Counted from the first letter of the stretch, positions 33,065 to 42,655 are shown. The stretch is DNA of 64,000 bases from Pseudomonas sp. R5(2019) (GCF_009905435.1 NZ_JAAAMT010000021.1:21856-85855), one strand, 5' to 3'. The notes: generated by a model from the letters alone, not told the origin. Made by a program: numbers and translations.

Positions 33065-33430
33065 TTAGTGCCCCAGCACGGCCCTGACCTTGTCGCGCAG
33101 CTGGTCGATGGAGAAGGGTTTGCCGATCACGTGCATGTCGGCCGGCACGTCGATGCTTTCGGTGTAGCCACTGGCGAACAGGATCGGCAGGTCGGGTCGC
33201 ACCTGGCGTGCGGCGGCGGCGAGTTCGCAGCCGTCCATGTCCGGCAGGCCGACGTCGGTCATCATCAAGTCGATAATGTTGCCTTCGTCTTTCAAAAAGC
33301 CCAGTGCGGCATCACTGCCGTCGGCCTCCAGCACCTGGTAATCAAGCTCCTCCAGCACATCGACAATCAGCATGCGGACGATGCGGTCGTCTTCGACGAC
33401 GAGGATGGTGCTGGCGGCAGTGTCGGACAT
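33065..33430 (-). CDS. Single-domain response regulator (CheY-like)
   Basis: 121 residues made only of a receiver domain: acidic pair VVEDD (about 11-15), phosphoacceptor Asp in LMMTDVGLPDMDG (about 56), Thr/Ser switch in LFASGYTES and Lys in VIGKPFS. No output domain. It is divergently placed from the large hybrid kinase and may take phosphate from it or from its neighbours. Confidence 0.88.
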   Translation of the reverse strand: MSDTAASTILVVEDDRIVRMLIVDVLEELDYQVLEADGSDAALGFLKDEGNIIDLMMTDVGLPDMDGCELAAAARQVRPDLPILFASGYTESIDVPADMHVIGKPFSIDQLRDKVRAVLGH

Positions 33431-33738
33431 CGTGATTATCCCAGGTCAATATTTGTAGGAAAGAGGCTCGGGACCGTCATCCTGATCAGTACGCGGCAAC
33501 ACAACGAAGTACCGTGTCATTGGGCGTGCGCAGGATAACGTTGCTTACAGATGAAGGGAATTTATCTTGCGACCCAGCGCTCCAACACTGGCCAAATGCA
33601 ACCGTGCCGACTAGAAAGCCTAGTGAAGAAAGAAAAAGTTGTGTACGAAAAATCTGGTTGATAGGCCAGAAGAAATGTAACTAATACTCGAAGCAGCGGC
33701 ACACTTCGCCCTTTGTCCACCGCAAATGGAATCTGCAC
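33431..33738. other. Divergent promoter region
   Basis: 308 nt between the response regulator (-) and the hybrid kinase (+). AT-rich around 33590-33670, where promoters probably lie. I see no dyad that stands out. Confidence 0.5.
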
Positions 33739-36700
33739 ATGAGCCAACCCGCCTCGATCGATGAGCAAAGCTTTCGCAAGCTGCTGAGCCGCAACGTGGC
33801 GTTGCCGCTGGGCGTCGGCTTGCTCAGTGCGGTGGTGTTCGTGGCCATCATCAGCTATCTGCTGACCGTGATTCAGTGGGTCGAGCACACCGATCGGGTG
33901 ATCGGCAATGCCAACGAAGCGGTCAAGCTGTCGATTGATATGGAGACCGGCATGCGCGGCTACCTGATCACCGGCGACGAGCATTTTCTCGACCCCTATG
34001 AGGTGGCCAAACCGCGTATCACCGCCGAACTCAGCACCTTGAAGACGCTGGTGGACGACAACCCGCAGCAAGTCGACCGCCTGACCCGTCTAGAGGCGTT
34101 GATGACCGAGTGGAACGCCTTTGCCCGCGAAATGATCGAGATGCGCCGCAGCAATGGCGATTACCCGTCGGCCATAAAAGCGGGTCGCGGCAAACGCCTG
34201 ACCGACGAGGTGCGCAGAGAATTCAGCGACTTCGTGGCCATCGAGCAGCAATTGCGCGTCAGCCGTAACGCCGACGTGACGCGAACGACTGTTCTGTCGA
34301 TCATTTTATATATCGGTTTCATGGTGCTGATCAGCGGTTTGCTCGCCTGGTGCGGTCGCCGCGACCTGCTGGGATTGTCAGGCAGCCATTCGGCCAACCT
34401 CAAGGCCCAGATCGACGCCAGCGAACGCCTCAAGTACCAGGCCTGGCTTCGCACCGGCCAGACCGGGCTGGCCGAGCAGGTGCTGGGGCAACTGACCGTG
34501 CAGATGTTGGGACGCAATATCCTTCAGTACCTGGCCAAATACCTGGGCACCGTGGTGGCGGCGGTGTATGTGCGCGACGAGCACGGCGGTCTGCGCCGTG
34601 TCGCCAGCTATGGCTTCTCCAGCGAACATGAAACCCGGGAACAGTACTTGCAACAGGGCGAGGGCACGGTCGGCCAGGCGGTGCAGCAAGGGCAGGTCAT
34701 GCGCCTGGACGACGTGCCACTGGACTACTTCAAAGTCAATTCCGGGCTCGGCGACGGTTCGCCACGCACCATCCTGGTGGTGCCGACCAGCAATGACGGG
34801 CAGATCAATGGGGTGGTCGAGTTAGGCTTCCTGCGCGCCGTCACGGACCGGGATGTGGAATTCCTGCAGCTGATCGCCGGCAATATCGGCACCTCGATCG
34901 AGGCTGCCCGCTACCGTCAGCGCTTGCAGGAAGTGCTGGCCGAAACCCAGCAGCTCAATGAGGAGCTGCAGGTCCAGCAAGAAGAGCTGAAAACCGCCAA
35001 CGAAGAGCTCGAAGAGCAATCCCGTGTGCTCAAGGAATCCCAGGCGCACCTGGAAACCCAGCAGGCCGAGCTTGAGCAAACCAACGAGCAGCTGGCCGCG
35101 CAGCGTGATGCACTGGACCAAAAGAATGCCGAGCTCAACTGTGTCCAGATTCAGCTCCAGGAGCGGGCCGAAGAGTTGCAACGCTCCAGCAAGTACAAGT
35201 CTGAATTTCTCGCCAACATGTCCCACGAGCTGCGCACACCGCTCAACAGCTCGCTGATCCTGGCCAAGCTGCTGGCGGAAAACCCACAAGACAATCTCAG
35301 CGCCGAACAAGTGACGTTCGCCGAGTCGATTTACTCGGCCGGCAACGACTTGCTCAACCTGATCAACGATATTCTCGACATCGCCAAGGTCGAGGCCGGC
35401 AAGCTCGATGTGCGCCCGGAAAACACCCATGTCGGCCGCCTGGCCGAAGGCATGCGGGTGATGTTCGAGCCCCTGGCGGCGGACAAGCGCCTGACCTTCA
35501 GCGTGGTGGTCGAGCCGGACGCACCGGTGCAGCTGTTCACGGACCGCCAGCGAGTCGAGCAGATCATCAAGAACCTGCTGTCCAACGCCTTGAAGTTCAC
35601 CGAGCGCGGCAGCGTCAGCCTGACCGTCGCTCGCCAGCCTGGCGAGGGCGTCGCCTTGCGCGTGCAAGACAGCGGCATCGGCATTGCCGACAACCAGCAG
35701 CAGCGCATTTTCGAAGCCTTCCATCAGGCCGATGGCACCACCAATCGTCGCTATGGCGGCACGGGGCTTGGGCTGTCGATCTCGCGCGACCTGGCCGGTT
35801 TGATCGGCGGCTCGATTACCGTCAGCAGCGTGCTGGGGCAGGGCAGCACCTTCACCCTGATTCTGCCTGAACGCTATGAAGCCACTGCCTTGCACAAGCA
35901 ACCCATCCCGGCACCTGCGCCGGTGGTGACTGGGCCAAGGGTGGCGGTGTCGCCCCTGGCGACACCCATCAAGCCAGTCAGCTTTGCCGATGACCGCGGT
36001 CTGGCACCGTTCCAGCAGCGCTGCATCCTGGTGATCGAAGACGAGCCAAACTTTGCCCGCATCCTTTTCGATCTGGCGCATGAATTGGGCTACCACTGCC
36101 TGGTCGCGCAAGCGGCGGACGAAGGCTTCGACCTGGCCACCCGCTTTGTCCCCGATGCCATTCTGCTCGACATGCGCCTGCCGGATCATTCAGGCCTGAC
36201 GGTATTGCAGCGGCTGAAGGGACTGGCCGGCACCCGGCACATTCCGGTGCATGTGATTTCGGTGGAAGACCGGGTGGAAGCGGCCATGCACATGGGCGCC
36301 GTTGGCTACGCGGTCAAGCCGACCACGCGTGAGCAGCTCAAGGATGTGTTTGCCCGCCTGCAAGCCAAGCTGACCCAGAAGCTCAAACGTATTCTGCTGG
36401 TCGAAGATGATGATCTGCAGCGTGACAGCATCGCCCGCCTGATCGGTGATGAAGACATCGAAATCACCGCCGTGGGCCTGGCCCATGAGGCGCTGGCGCT
36501 GCTGCGCGAGAACGTCTACGACTGCATGATCATCGACTTGAAACTGCCAGACATGCTCGGCAATGACTTGCTCAAGGCGATGTCCAGCGAAGACATCTGC
36601 TCGTTCCCGCCGGTCATCGTCTACACCGGCCGCAACCTGACCCGCGATGAAGAAGCCGAGCTGCTCAAGTATTCACGCTCGATCATCATCAAGGGTGCCC

Positions 36701-37200
36701 GCTCGCCCGAACGCCTGCTCGATGAAGTGACGTTGTTCCTGCACAAAATCGAATCGCAGTTGTCCCATGAAAGGCAGCGCATGCTCAAGACCGCGCGCAG
36801 CCGCGACAAGGTCTTCGAGGGGCGCAGGATTTTGCTGGTGGACGACGATGTACGGAATATTTTCGCCCTCACCAGTGCCCTGGAACACAAGGGTGCGGTG
36901 GTCGAGATCGGCCGTAACGGCCGCGAGGCGATTGAAAAGCTCAACAGCGTAGAGGATATCGACCTGGTATTGATGGATGTGATGATGCCGGAAATGGACG
37001 GCTTTGAAGCGACCCGGGAAATCCGTAAGGACTCGCGCTGGCGCAAACTGCCGATCATCGCCGTGACGGCTAAGGCCATGCGCGATGATCAGGAGCGCTG
37101 CCTGCAATCGGGCGCCAACGACTACCTGGCCAAGCCTATCGAACTGGATCGGCTGTTCTCGCTGATTCGCGTCTGGCTTCCGCAACTGGAGCGAATCTAG
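33739..37200 (+). CDS. CHASE3-GAF hybrid histidine kinase with three receiver domains
   Basis: 1153 residues. Order: membrane helix (about 20-42), periplasmic CHASE3 (about 45-175; METGMRGYLITGDE), second helix (about 181-204), GAF (about 240-390), long Gln/Glu-rich coiled coil (390-480), HisKA (FLANMSHELRTPLN, His near 494), HATPase (NALKF; GTGLGLSIS), then three receivers with Asp in AILLDMRLPD, MIIDLKLPD and LVLMDVMMPEMDG. Family members of this type act as stress sensors; the missing CheB in this operon (see 38030) suggests an altered pathway. The stop overlaps the cheR start. Confidence 0.92.
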   Translation: MSQPASIDEQSFRKLLSRNVALPLGVGLLSAVVFVAIISYLLTVIQWVEHTDRVIGNANEAVKLSIDMETGMRGYLITGDEHFLDPYEVAKPRITAELSTLKTLVDDNPQQVDRLTRLEALMTEWNAFAREMIEMRRSNGDYPSAIKAGRGKRLTDEVRREFSDFVAIEQQLRVSRNADVTRTTVLSIILYIGFMVLISGLLAWCGRRDLLGLSGSHSANLKAQIDASERLKYQAWLRTGQTGLAEQVLGQLTVQMLGRNILQYLAKYLGTVVAAVYVRDEHGGLRRVASYGFSSEHETREQYLQQGEGTVGQAVQQGQVMRLDDVPLDYFKVNSGLGDGSPRTILVVPTSNDGQINGVVELGFLRAVTDRDVEFLQLIAGNIGTSIEAARYRQRLQEVLAETQQLNEELQVQQEELKTANEELEEQSRVLKESQAHLETQQAELEQTNEQLAAQRDALDQKNAELNCVQIQLQERAEELQRSSKYKSEFLANMSHELRTPLNSSLILAKLLAENPQDNLSAEQVTFAESIYSAGNDLLNLINDILDIAKVEAGKLDVRPENTHVGRLAEGMRVMFEPLAADKRLTFSVVVEPDAPVQLFTDRQRVEQIIKNLLSNALKFTERGSVSLTVARQPGEGVALRVQDSGIGIADNQQQRIFEAFHQADGTTNRRYGGTGLGLSISRDLAGLIGGSITVSSVLGQGSTFTLILPERYEATALHKQPIPAPAPVVTGPRVAVSPLATPIKPVSFADDRGLAPFQQRCILVIEDEPNFARILFDLAHELGYHCLVAQAADEGFDLATRFVPDAILLDMRLPDHSGLTVLQRLKGLAGTRHIPVHVISVEDRVEAAMHMGAVGYAVKPTTREQLKDVFARLQAKLTQKLKRILLVEDDDLQRDSIARLIGDEDIEITAVGLAHEALALLRENVYDCMIIDLKLPDMLGNDLLKAMSSEDICSFPPVIVYTGRNLTRDEEAELLKYSRSIIIKGARSPERLLDEVTLFLHKIESQLSHERQRMLKTARSRDKVFEGRRILLVDDDVRNIFALTSALEHKGAVVEIGRNGREAIEKLNSVEDIDLVLMDVMMPEMDGFEATREIRKDSRWRKLPIIAVTAKAMRDDQERCLQSGANDYLAKPIELDRLFSLIRVWLPQLERI

Positions 37201-38033
37201 TGTCAGCGGGGATGACCACACCACCCAACACCGACATCGAAATCCGCTTGTTGATCGAGGCGATTTACCTCAAGTACAGCTACGATTTTCGGGATTACTC
37301 CGGCGCTTCCATCAAGCGCCGAATTCAGCATGCCCTGCGCCAGCTGGAGTGCAACACCATTTCGGCCTTGCAGGAGCGAGTGCTGCGTGACCCGACCCTG
37401 TTCATGCAATTGCTGCAGTACCTGACGATTCCGGTCAGCGAGATGTTCCGCGACCCTGAACACTTTCTGGCGATTCGCCGCGAAGTGGTGCCGCTGCTCA
37501 AGACTTATCCGTCGATCAAGGTCTGGGTGGCCGGATGCAGCACGGGGGAGGAGGTCTACTCGATGGCCATCCTGCTGCGCGAGGAAGGATTGCTGGAGCG
37601 CACCATTGTCTACGCGACCGATATCAACCCACGCTCGCTGGAAAAAGCCAAACAGGGGATCTACTCGCTGGAAAGCCTGCGCACCCACACCGAAAACTAC
37701 CAGCGTGCAGGCGGCGCCGGGTCGCTCAGTGACTACTACACCGCCGCCTACGGCAATGCGATTTTCGATTCGAGCCTGCGCGATAACGTCACCTTCGCCG
37801 ACCACAGCCTGGCGACTGACAGCGTATTCTCCGAGACCCAGCTGATTTCCTGCCGCAATGTGCTGATTTATTTCAACAAGAAGCTCCAGGACCGGGCATT
37901 CGGGCTGTTCCATGAGTCGTTGTGCCACCGTGGCTTCTTGATGCTGGGCAGCAAGGAAACCCTGGATTTTTCTGCCTACAGCCGCCGGTTCGAAGCGCTG
38001 ATTCGCCAGGAAAGGATCTACCGTAAATCATGA
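37200..38033 (+). CDS. cheR: CheR-type protein methyltransferase
   Basis: 277 residues from a GTG at 37200 whose first base is the last base of the kinase stop (TAGTG), GGAG 8 nt upstream; an ATG at 37212 has no ribosome site. Alpha-helical N-domain, then SAM-binding VAGCSTGEEVYS (about 110-121), ATDINPRSLEKA and SCRNVLIYF. CheR methylates glutamates on receptors. No chemoreceptor is adjacent; with a CHASE3 kinase it belongs to an alternative, non-chemotaxis-type signalling set. Its stop overlaps the cheB start remnant. Confidence 0.9.
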   Translation: MSAGMTTPPNTDIEIRLLIEAIYLKYSYDFRDYSGASIKRRIQHALRQLECNTISALQERVLRDPTLFMQLLQYLTIPVSEMFRDPEHFLAIRREVVPLLKTYPSIKVWVAGCSTGEEVYSMAILLREEGLLERTIVYATDINPRSLEKAKQGIYSLESLRTHTENYQRAGGAGSLSDYYTAAYGNAIFDSSLRDNVTFADHSLATDSVFSETQLISCRNVLIYFNKKLQDRAFGLFHESLCHRGFLMLGSKETLDFSAYSRRFEALIRQERIYRKS

Positions 38034-38140
38034 ACAGGTCTGAAGCGGTGGTGATCGGCGCCTCGGCCCGCCGAACTGATGCGCGGCACCGAGAAAACCA
38101 AAAACATCCCCATTGTGTTTGTGAGCGCCGCCGGGCGTGA
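38030..38140 (+). pseudogene. cheB: cheB remnant: first codons only, deletion scar
   Basis: The ATG overlaps the cheR stop (ATGA) and the frame begins MNRSEAVVIGASA, the standard start of a stand-alone CheB methylesterase domain (VIGASAGG). At residue 14 the glycine-rich continuation is lost: bases after about 38,068 instead encode, in another frame, PAELMRGTEK from inside a receiver domain. The CheB frame runs out of frame to a stop at 38140. So the whole catalytic domain (about 180-190 codons) and the start of the next gene are deleted. Confidence 0.85.
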
Positions 38141-39065
38141 ATTGAACTATGCCTTCACCGGCTATGAAAGCGGCGCGGTGGATTTTCTGCAAAAGCCGCT
38201 GGACACCCATGCGGTCAAGAGCAAGGTCAATGTCTTCGTTGACCTGTACCAACAGCGCAAGGCGCTCAAGGAGCAACTGGAGGCCATCGAGAAAAGCCGG
38301 CAGGAACAAGAGGCCTTGCTCAAGCAGTTGAAGGTGACCCAGAACGAACTGGAGCACGCGGTGCGCATGCGCGACGACTTTATGTCGATCGTCTCCCATG
38401 AAGTGCGAACGCCTCTGAACGGGCTGATCCTGGAAACCCAGCTGCGCAAGTTGCACCTGGCCCGGGACAACGCCGATGCCTTCACCCTGGACAAAATGCG
38501 GGCGATGGTCGACCGCGACGAGCGGCAAATCAAAAGCCTGATCCGCTTGATCGAGGACATGCTCGATGTGTCGCGCATCCGCACCGGCAAGCTGTCGATC
38601 CGGCCCGGCGAATTTGACCTGGTGGCCTTGGTCGGGCGCTTGTTGGAGAACTTTGCACCGCAGGTCGCAGATGCAGGGTCGAGCCTGGATTTCAGCTCAT
38701 CGGGGCCGGTGGTGGGTGTCTGGGATGAGTTCCGGATCGAACAAGTGATCGCCAATCTGCTGACCAATGCCCTGCGCTACGGCAGCAAGGCACCGATACA
38801 GGTGCGGGTGTATCGTGTCGACGGTCGCGCCTGCGTTGAAGTGCGCGACCACGGCATCGGTATCAGCGAAGTGAACCAGAAGCGGATTTTCCAACAGTTC
38901 GAACGCGTGTCTTCAAACCATGTCAGTGCCGGGTTGGGTTTGGGATTATTTATTTGCGAGCAAATCGTGGCGGCCCACAACGGCTCGGTCGAGGTGGAAA
39001 GTGCCGAGGGAGAGGGGGCGCTGTTCAGGGTTAACCTGCCGCTGTCGGAAGCTTGCGTAAGCTAG
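38079..39065 (+). pseudogene. Histidine kinase with N-terminal receiver cut by the deletion
   Basis: The frame opens at about 38,070 with PAELMRGTEKTKNIP, the second half of a receiver domain (FVSAAGRE, then YESGAVDFLQKP with the conserved Lys), but the acidic pocket and phosphoacceptor Asp are gone. After a coiled coil, HisKA (FMSIVSHEVRTPLNG) and HATPase (DHGIGIS; GLGLGLFI) are intact, so 328 residues could be made from the ATG at 38079, which has no ribosome site. Expression would depend on reinitiation. In related loci this protein is an about 400-residue receiver-kinase following cheB. Confidence 0.8.
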
Positions 39066-39137
39066 ACGCATTTTCCAGGCAACCTCTGCGATCCGGCAGT
39101 GTCATATCAGGCAGTTGAGACAGACTGTAGGTTTTCC

Positions 39138-39515
39138 ATGAGCGAAGATGCACAAGATGTGGTTCTGATCGTCGAAGACGAACCGGTGATCAGAATGGTG
39201 TTGGTCGAGTATTTGTCCGGCTTGGGTTATCGGGTGCTGGAGGCCGAAGATGGCGAACAGGCATTCGAGATTCTGGCGAGCAAGCCGCTGCTGGACTTGA
39301 TGGTCACCGACTACCGGTTGCCCGGCGGGATTTCTGGCGTCCAGATCGCGGAACCTGCGGTGAAGATGCGCCCGGACCTTAAAGTGATTTTCATCAGCGG
39401 CTACCCACAGGAAATCCTTGAGTCCGGCAGCCCGATCGCGCGCAAGGCGCCGATCCTGACCAAGCCGTTTGACCTGGATACCTTGCACGCACAGATCAAG
39501 GCGTTGTTGGCTTAA
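39138..39515 (+). CDS. Single-domain response regulator
   Basis: 125 residues from MSEDAQ. Receiver features: IVEDEP, Asp in LMVTDYRLPGG, FISGYPQE and LTKPFD. It lies 70 nt after the truncated kinase on the same strand and would be its natural partner, or that of the large hybrid kinase. No output domain. Confidence 0.87.
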   Translation: MSEDAQDVVLIVEDEPVIRMVLVEYLSGLGYRVLEAEDGEQAFEILASKPLLDLMVTDYRLPGGISGVQIAEPAVKMRPDLKVIFISGYPQEILESGSPIARKAPILTKPFDLDTLHAQIKALLA

Positions 39516-39535
39516 AAATCGCCACAAAATCAGAG

Positions 39536-39627
39536 GTAGGAGCAGAGCTTGCTCGCGATGACGCCAACTCCAACGACACAGCTCTTGAGACCGCGTTGGT
39601 GTTATCGCGAGCAAGCTCTGCTCCTAC
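39536..39627. repeat. REPIN hairpin
   Basis: 24-bp perfect arms GTAGGAGCAGAGCTTGCTCG.. (39536-39559) and its complement (39604-39627), loop 44 nt with a partial inner dyad. It lies between the response regulator and the convergent GST gene. Confidence 0.88.
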
Positions 39628-39645
39628 AAGGGTCCGTGGTTATCT

Positions 39646-40344
39646 TCAGCGAATGGTTGAAGCATCCTGCCCAAACAACCACTTGCGCGACTCGTCGTCC
39701 ACCACCGGCGCCGAGTTGATGCGTTCGGCCACCGCATAAGCGCGCTCGGTCCCCGGCCGGGCCCTGACCCGTTCAAACCAGCGTTTGAGGTGCGGGAAAT
39801 CGTCCAGGTTCTGCTGCTGACGCTCGTACGGCACGATCCACGGGTAGCAGGCCATGTCGGCAATCGAATACTCGCCGGCAATGTATTCGCGCCCGTCGGC
39901 CAGGTGCTTGTTCAGCACACCGTACAGCCGGGAAGTTTCCTTGACATAGCGGTCCATGGCATAGGGAATCGGTTCAGGCGCATATTGGACGAAATGATGG
40001 TTCTGCCCGGCCATCGGCCCCAGCCCGCCCATCTGCCAGAACAGCCACTGCAAGGCTTCATTGCGCCCGCGCAGGTCGCTGGGGATGAAGCGGCCGGTCT
40101 TGTCGGCCAGGTACAACAGAATCGCCCCCGACTCGAACACCGGCACCGCCTTGCCATCGTCGATCGGCGCATGGTCGAGAATGGCCGGGATACGGTTGTT
40201 CGGCGCAATCTTCAAGAACTCAGGCGCAAATTGCTCACCCTTGCCAATGTTCACCGGCTTGATCCGGTAGGGCAGCCTCGCTTCCTCGAGGAACATCGTG
40301 ATCTTGTGCCCGTTGGGGGTGGTCCAGTAGTACAGATCGATCAT
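39646..40344 (-). CDS. Glutathione S-transferase family protein, YfcG/Ure2-like
   Basis: 232 residues from MIDLYYWTTPNGHK (GGAG 9 nt upstream). N-terminal thioredoxin fold with TPNGHK at the position where YfcG-type proteins have the catalytic Thr/Asn, the cis-Pro segment NNRIPAI and ESGAI; C-terminal helical domain with QWLFWQMGGLGPMAGQ and SIADMACYPW. These enzymes use glutathione for disulfide reduction or conjugation. Monocistronic, divergent from osmC. Confidence 0.9.
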   Translation of the reverse strand: MIDLYYWTTPNGHKITMFLEEARLPYRIKPVNIGKGEQFAPEFLKIAPNNRIPAILDHAPIDDGKAVPVFESGAILLYLADKTGRFIPSDLRGRNEALQWLFWQMGGLGPMAGQNHHFVQYAPEPIPYAMDRYVKETSRLYGVLNKHLADGREYIAGEYSIADMACYPWIVPYERQQQNLDDFPHLKRWFERVRARPGTERAYAVAERINSAPVVDDESRKWLFGQDASTIR

Positions 40345-40455
40345 GGCAGTCTCCGTTATGCAGCCGGTCGCCATTGTGCGATGGCGCGCTGGCTGTTCGC
40401 AACGGGCTGTCTGCGCTATGGTCGGCTGCACATCACCCACAGGGAACGCGCATCG

Positions 40456-40857
40456 ATGAGTGAATCAAATGTTCAGGCAACACTGGCACAGGTCCCATAC
40501 CGGGTGACACTGACCGACGGCGTCCATGAATGGTTGGCTGACGTCAATCAAGAGCAGGGCGGCCAGGACAGCGGCCCAAGCCCGCACCAACTGCTGCTGT
40601 CGGCACTGGGTGGTTGCACCGCAATCACCATGTCGATGTACGCGCGGCGTAAAGAATGGCCGCTTGAGCATATTCATGTGGAACTGGCCATCCTCAAGGA
40701 GGAAGGCAAACCGGTTCACACCGAAATCGCCCGTAGCATTACCCTGACGGGCGAGCTCACCGGCGAGCAGCGTCAGCGTTTGCTGGACATTGCAAACGCT
40801 TGCCCGGTGCACAAGCTGTTGAGCGGCACTGTACAGATCGAGAGTCGCCTGGCCTGA
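40456..40857 (+). CDS. OsmC-family protein
   Basis: 133 residues from the ATG at 40456 (AGGGAA upstream). Family landmarks: GPSPHQLLLSALGGCTAITM with the first peroxidatic Cys (about 53, given in part), and ANACPVHKLLSG with the second Cys (about 116). OsmC/Ohr proteins reduce hydroperoxides with two cysteines; this subgroup (YhfA-like) lacks firm substrate data. Divergent from the GST. Confidence 0.88.
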   Translation: MSESNVQATLAQVPYRVTLTDGVHEWLADVNQEQGGQDSGPSPHQLLLSALGGCTAITMSMYARRKEWPLEHIHVELAILKEEGKPVHTEIARSITLTGELTGEQRQRLLDIANACPVHKLLSGTVQIESRLA

Positions 40858-41075
40858 GTCAAAAGTGAGCGGGGTTTAAAGCAGGTGCCTGGGCGTTGAG
40901 CGGCCAATGGCTTGCCGGGGCGAGCCGGCGAGCGCGGGAGTGGGCATTGGACAAAGCCTCCGAGCAATGACCGAGCTGCGGAACCGGAGCCGGCCAGGCG
41001 TGTCCAGCACGACAGTTGTGCATGATCCGGGTCAAGCCCCAGTGCAGCGCACGCCGCCGGTAAAGGAGTGCAGGC
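40858..41075. other. Spacer between osmC and mevalonate kinase genes
   Basis: 218 nt, GC-rich, no clear hairpin with T-run and no supported gene. Confidence 0.4.
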
Positions 41076-42164
41076 TCACAGGCAACCCTCGGGGCGGATG
41101 CGGACGCCGGGGGCGGTCAACTTCGTGTGCAACCGCCTCAAGCGGCGTAGCCCCCTGGGGAGGCGAAGCGGTATTTCTGGCCAATACACCAGCAGAGCCC
41201 CCGCACCGGTGCCGCTTAACGCCCCGGCCCCGGAGATTTTCGCGGCGCCGCCGGCCGACTCGATCTCCCGCACCACCTGACGTACGGCGTCAGGCACGAT
41301 GCCCAACTGTTCCAGGTGACGCTGGGCTTCAGTGATGACCTCAAGCATCGCCTGGGGGCAGTGGGTTGGATCACTCAGCAGCCGATAAAAACGCAGCGTG
41401 TTGGATTCCATCTGCTCCAGCAGACTGGTTTTGAAGGCAGGGTCCGCTTCAAAACGCGCCGCAATGTCTGCCACCACGGCACCCGTCGACTCGTTGGGTG
41501 TGCCGGTGTGGTAAACGCTCATTCGCTGCAGGCAAGGCGTCGGGGCCATTTCCAACAACGAAATACAGCCACCGACGCTGGCAGCCTTGAACAAACCGCC
41601 AGACAGCACGCAACTATGATCGATACCCGAGGCCTGGCCATGCTGGCGGCGCTCGACGTCCAGCACGATGCTACGCAACGAGGGGACGGAAGGCTGCTGG
41701 TTGCACAGCGTCAAAAAAGCCGCCGCCGTGGCACTGGCCACCGCTGCCGAACTGCCCAGGCCAGCTCCCGGCGGGATCGCAGAGCCCACCTGCACACAGA
41801 TACCGAATTTCGGCTTGATATCTCCCCAGCGCAGCGACTGGCCCAGCGCGATCTTGACCACATGGGCCGGGTCGCTGCCGCGCAGGCGGGCGTAATTGGC
41901 CGCAGAGGGTTGCTGCTGATATTCCCCCCAGCGTGCCTCGGCTGATTGGGTGTACCGCTCAATCTCGGCCCAACTGTTCTCAGCGTAAACACCCACCTCG
42001 GGGAGTATCAGCCGCACACCCGAATCCTGCTCCCGGCGCACCCGCACACGGCACTGCAGGCCGATGCTGGTCACCAGAGCCGGGCGCCCATAAACCACCG
42101 CATGTTCCCCCATCAGGATCAGCTTGCCGGGTGCACTGGCGATGACGGACTTTTGCTCACGCAT
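41076..42164 (-). CDS. Mevalonate kinase-like GHMP kinase
   Basis: 362 residues; the ATG at 42164 overlaps the upstream gene by 8 bp. GHMP-kinase features: SAPGKLILMGEHAVVYG (motif 1, about 8-24), IPPGAGLGSSAAVASA (ATP loop, about 130-145), GIDHSCVLSGG (substrate Asp) and KISGAGALSGTGAG (motif 3). These match mevalonate kinase better than galactokinase or homoserine kinase. Pseudomonas makes isoprenoids by the MEP route, so a mevalonate enzyme here suggests a special product or salvage. A lux-box-like promoter precedes the operon. Confidence 0.82.
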   Translation of the reverse strand: MREQKSVIASAPGKLILMGEHAVVYGRPALVTSIGLQCRVRVRREQDSGVRLILPEVGVYAENSWAEIERYTQSAEARWGEYQQQPSAANYARLRGSDPAHVVKIALGQSLRWGDIKPKFGICVQVGSAIPPGAGLGSSAAVASATAAAFLTLCNQQPSVPSLRSIVLDVERRQHGQASGIDHSCVLSGGLFKAASVGGCISLLEMAPTPCLQRMSVYHTGTPNESTGAVVADIAARFEADPAFKTSLLEQMESNTLRFYRLLSDPTHCPQAMLEVITEAQRHLEQLGIVPDAVRQVVREIESAGGAAKISGAGALSGTGAGALLVYWPEIPLRLPRGLRRLRRLHTKLTAPGVRIRPEGCL

Positions 42165-42405
42165 GGAACCGCCCCAGGCGCTGATGAGCGCTCGCCAAGT
42201 CTCCTGAGGCCATCGCCGACAGCAACGACAGTTCGCCTGCGGTGGTCGCCAGCGGCGCATAGATCATCTCGTCCCGTTGCGTGCACTGGCGACTGTCCTG
42301 CGCGGCCTGGTTGAGGTTCAGGTCGGCGGGAAGATCATGCAGCGTGCGACGGTCATCGACGATCTCATCGCAACAGGCGTCGATCAGCTGAGCGGGGGTT
42401 GTCAT
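42157..42405 (-). CDS. Short hypothetical protein coupled to mevalonate kinase
   Basis: 82 residues, GGAG 8 nt before the ATG, overlapping mevalonate kinase by 8 bp. Sequence is helical with DDRRTLHDLP near 17-26, which faintly recalls polyprenyl synthases, and a C-terminal LSLLSAMASGDLASAHQRLG. It may be a shrunken prenyl-transferase or an unrelated small protein; I do not assign it. Confidence 0.7.
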   Translation of the reverse strand: MTTPAQLIDACCDEIVDDRRTLHDLPADLNLNQAAQDSRQCTQRDEMIYAPLATTAGELSLLSAMASGDLASAHQRLGRFHA

Positions 42406-42434
42406 GCGAACACTCCAGTGCCACAGGTTGCGTC

Positions 42435-42479
42435 ACCTTAGGCAAGGGCACTGAAGTTGTCTGCTGTCAGAAATGACAG
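42435..42479 (-). promoter_or_regulatory. Lux-box-like palindrome before the mevalonate kinase operon
   Basis: CTGTCAGAAATGACAG (42464-42479) differs from the site at 5100 by one base. On the minus strand a TAAGGT -10-like hexamer follows after 23 nt, one less than in the autotransporter promoter. The site centre is about 66 nt before the ATG at 42405. Confidence 0.48.
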
Positions 42480-42556
42480 GTGGGGGAGAGCCGGGCTGCT
42501 GTGAGAGACTCTATGGTTGGAAGCAACCCCCACAGCTTTCAACACAAATGCTGAGA

Positions 42557-42655
42557 GGGGCTGTAGGAGCCGAGCTTGCTCGCGATAGTCGCTCCCTGGT
42601 CTTGCAGACAGACCGTGTCGCCTGCATCGCGGGCAAGCCTTGCTCCCACAGCCCC
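42557..42655. repeat. REPIN hairpin at the end of the EPS operon
   Basis: 30-bp imperfect arms GGGGCTGTAGGAGCCGAGCT.. (42557-42586) and ..TTGCTCCCACAGCCCC (42626-42655). It separates the mevalonate kinase promoter from the convergent-facing end of the EPS operon, 41 nt after the last EPS stop. Confidence 0.85.
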
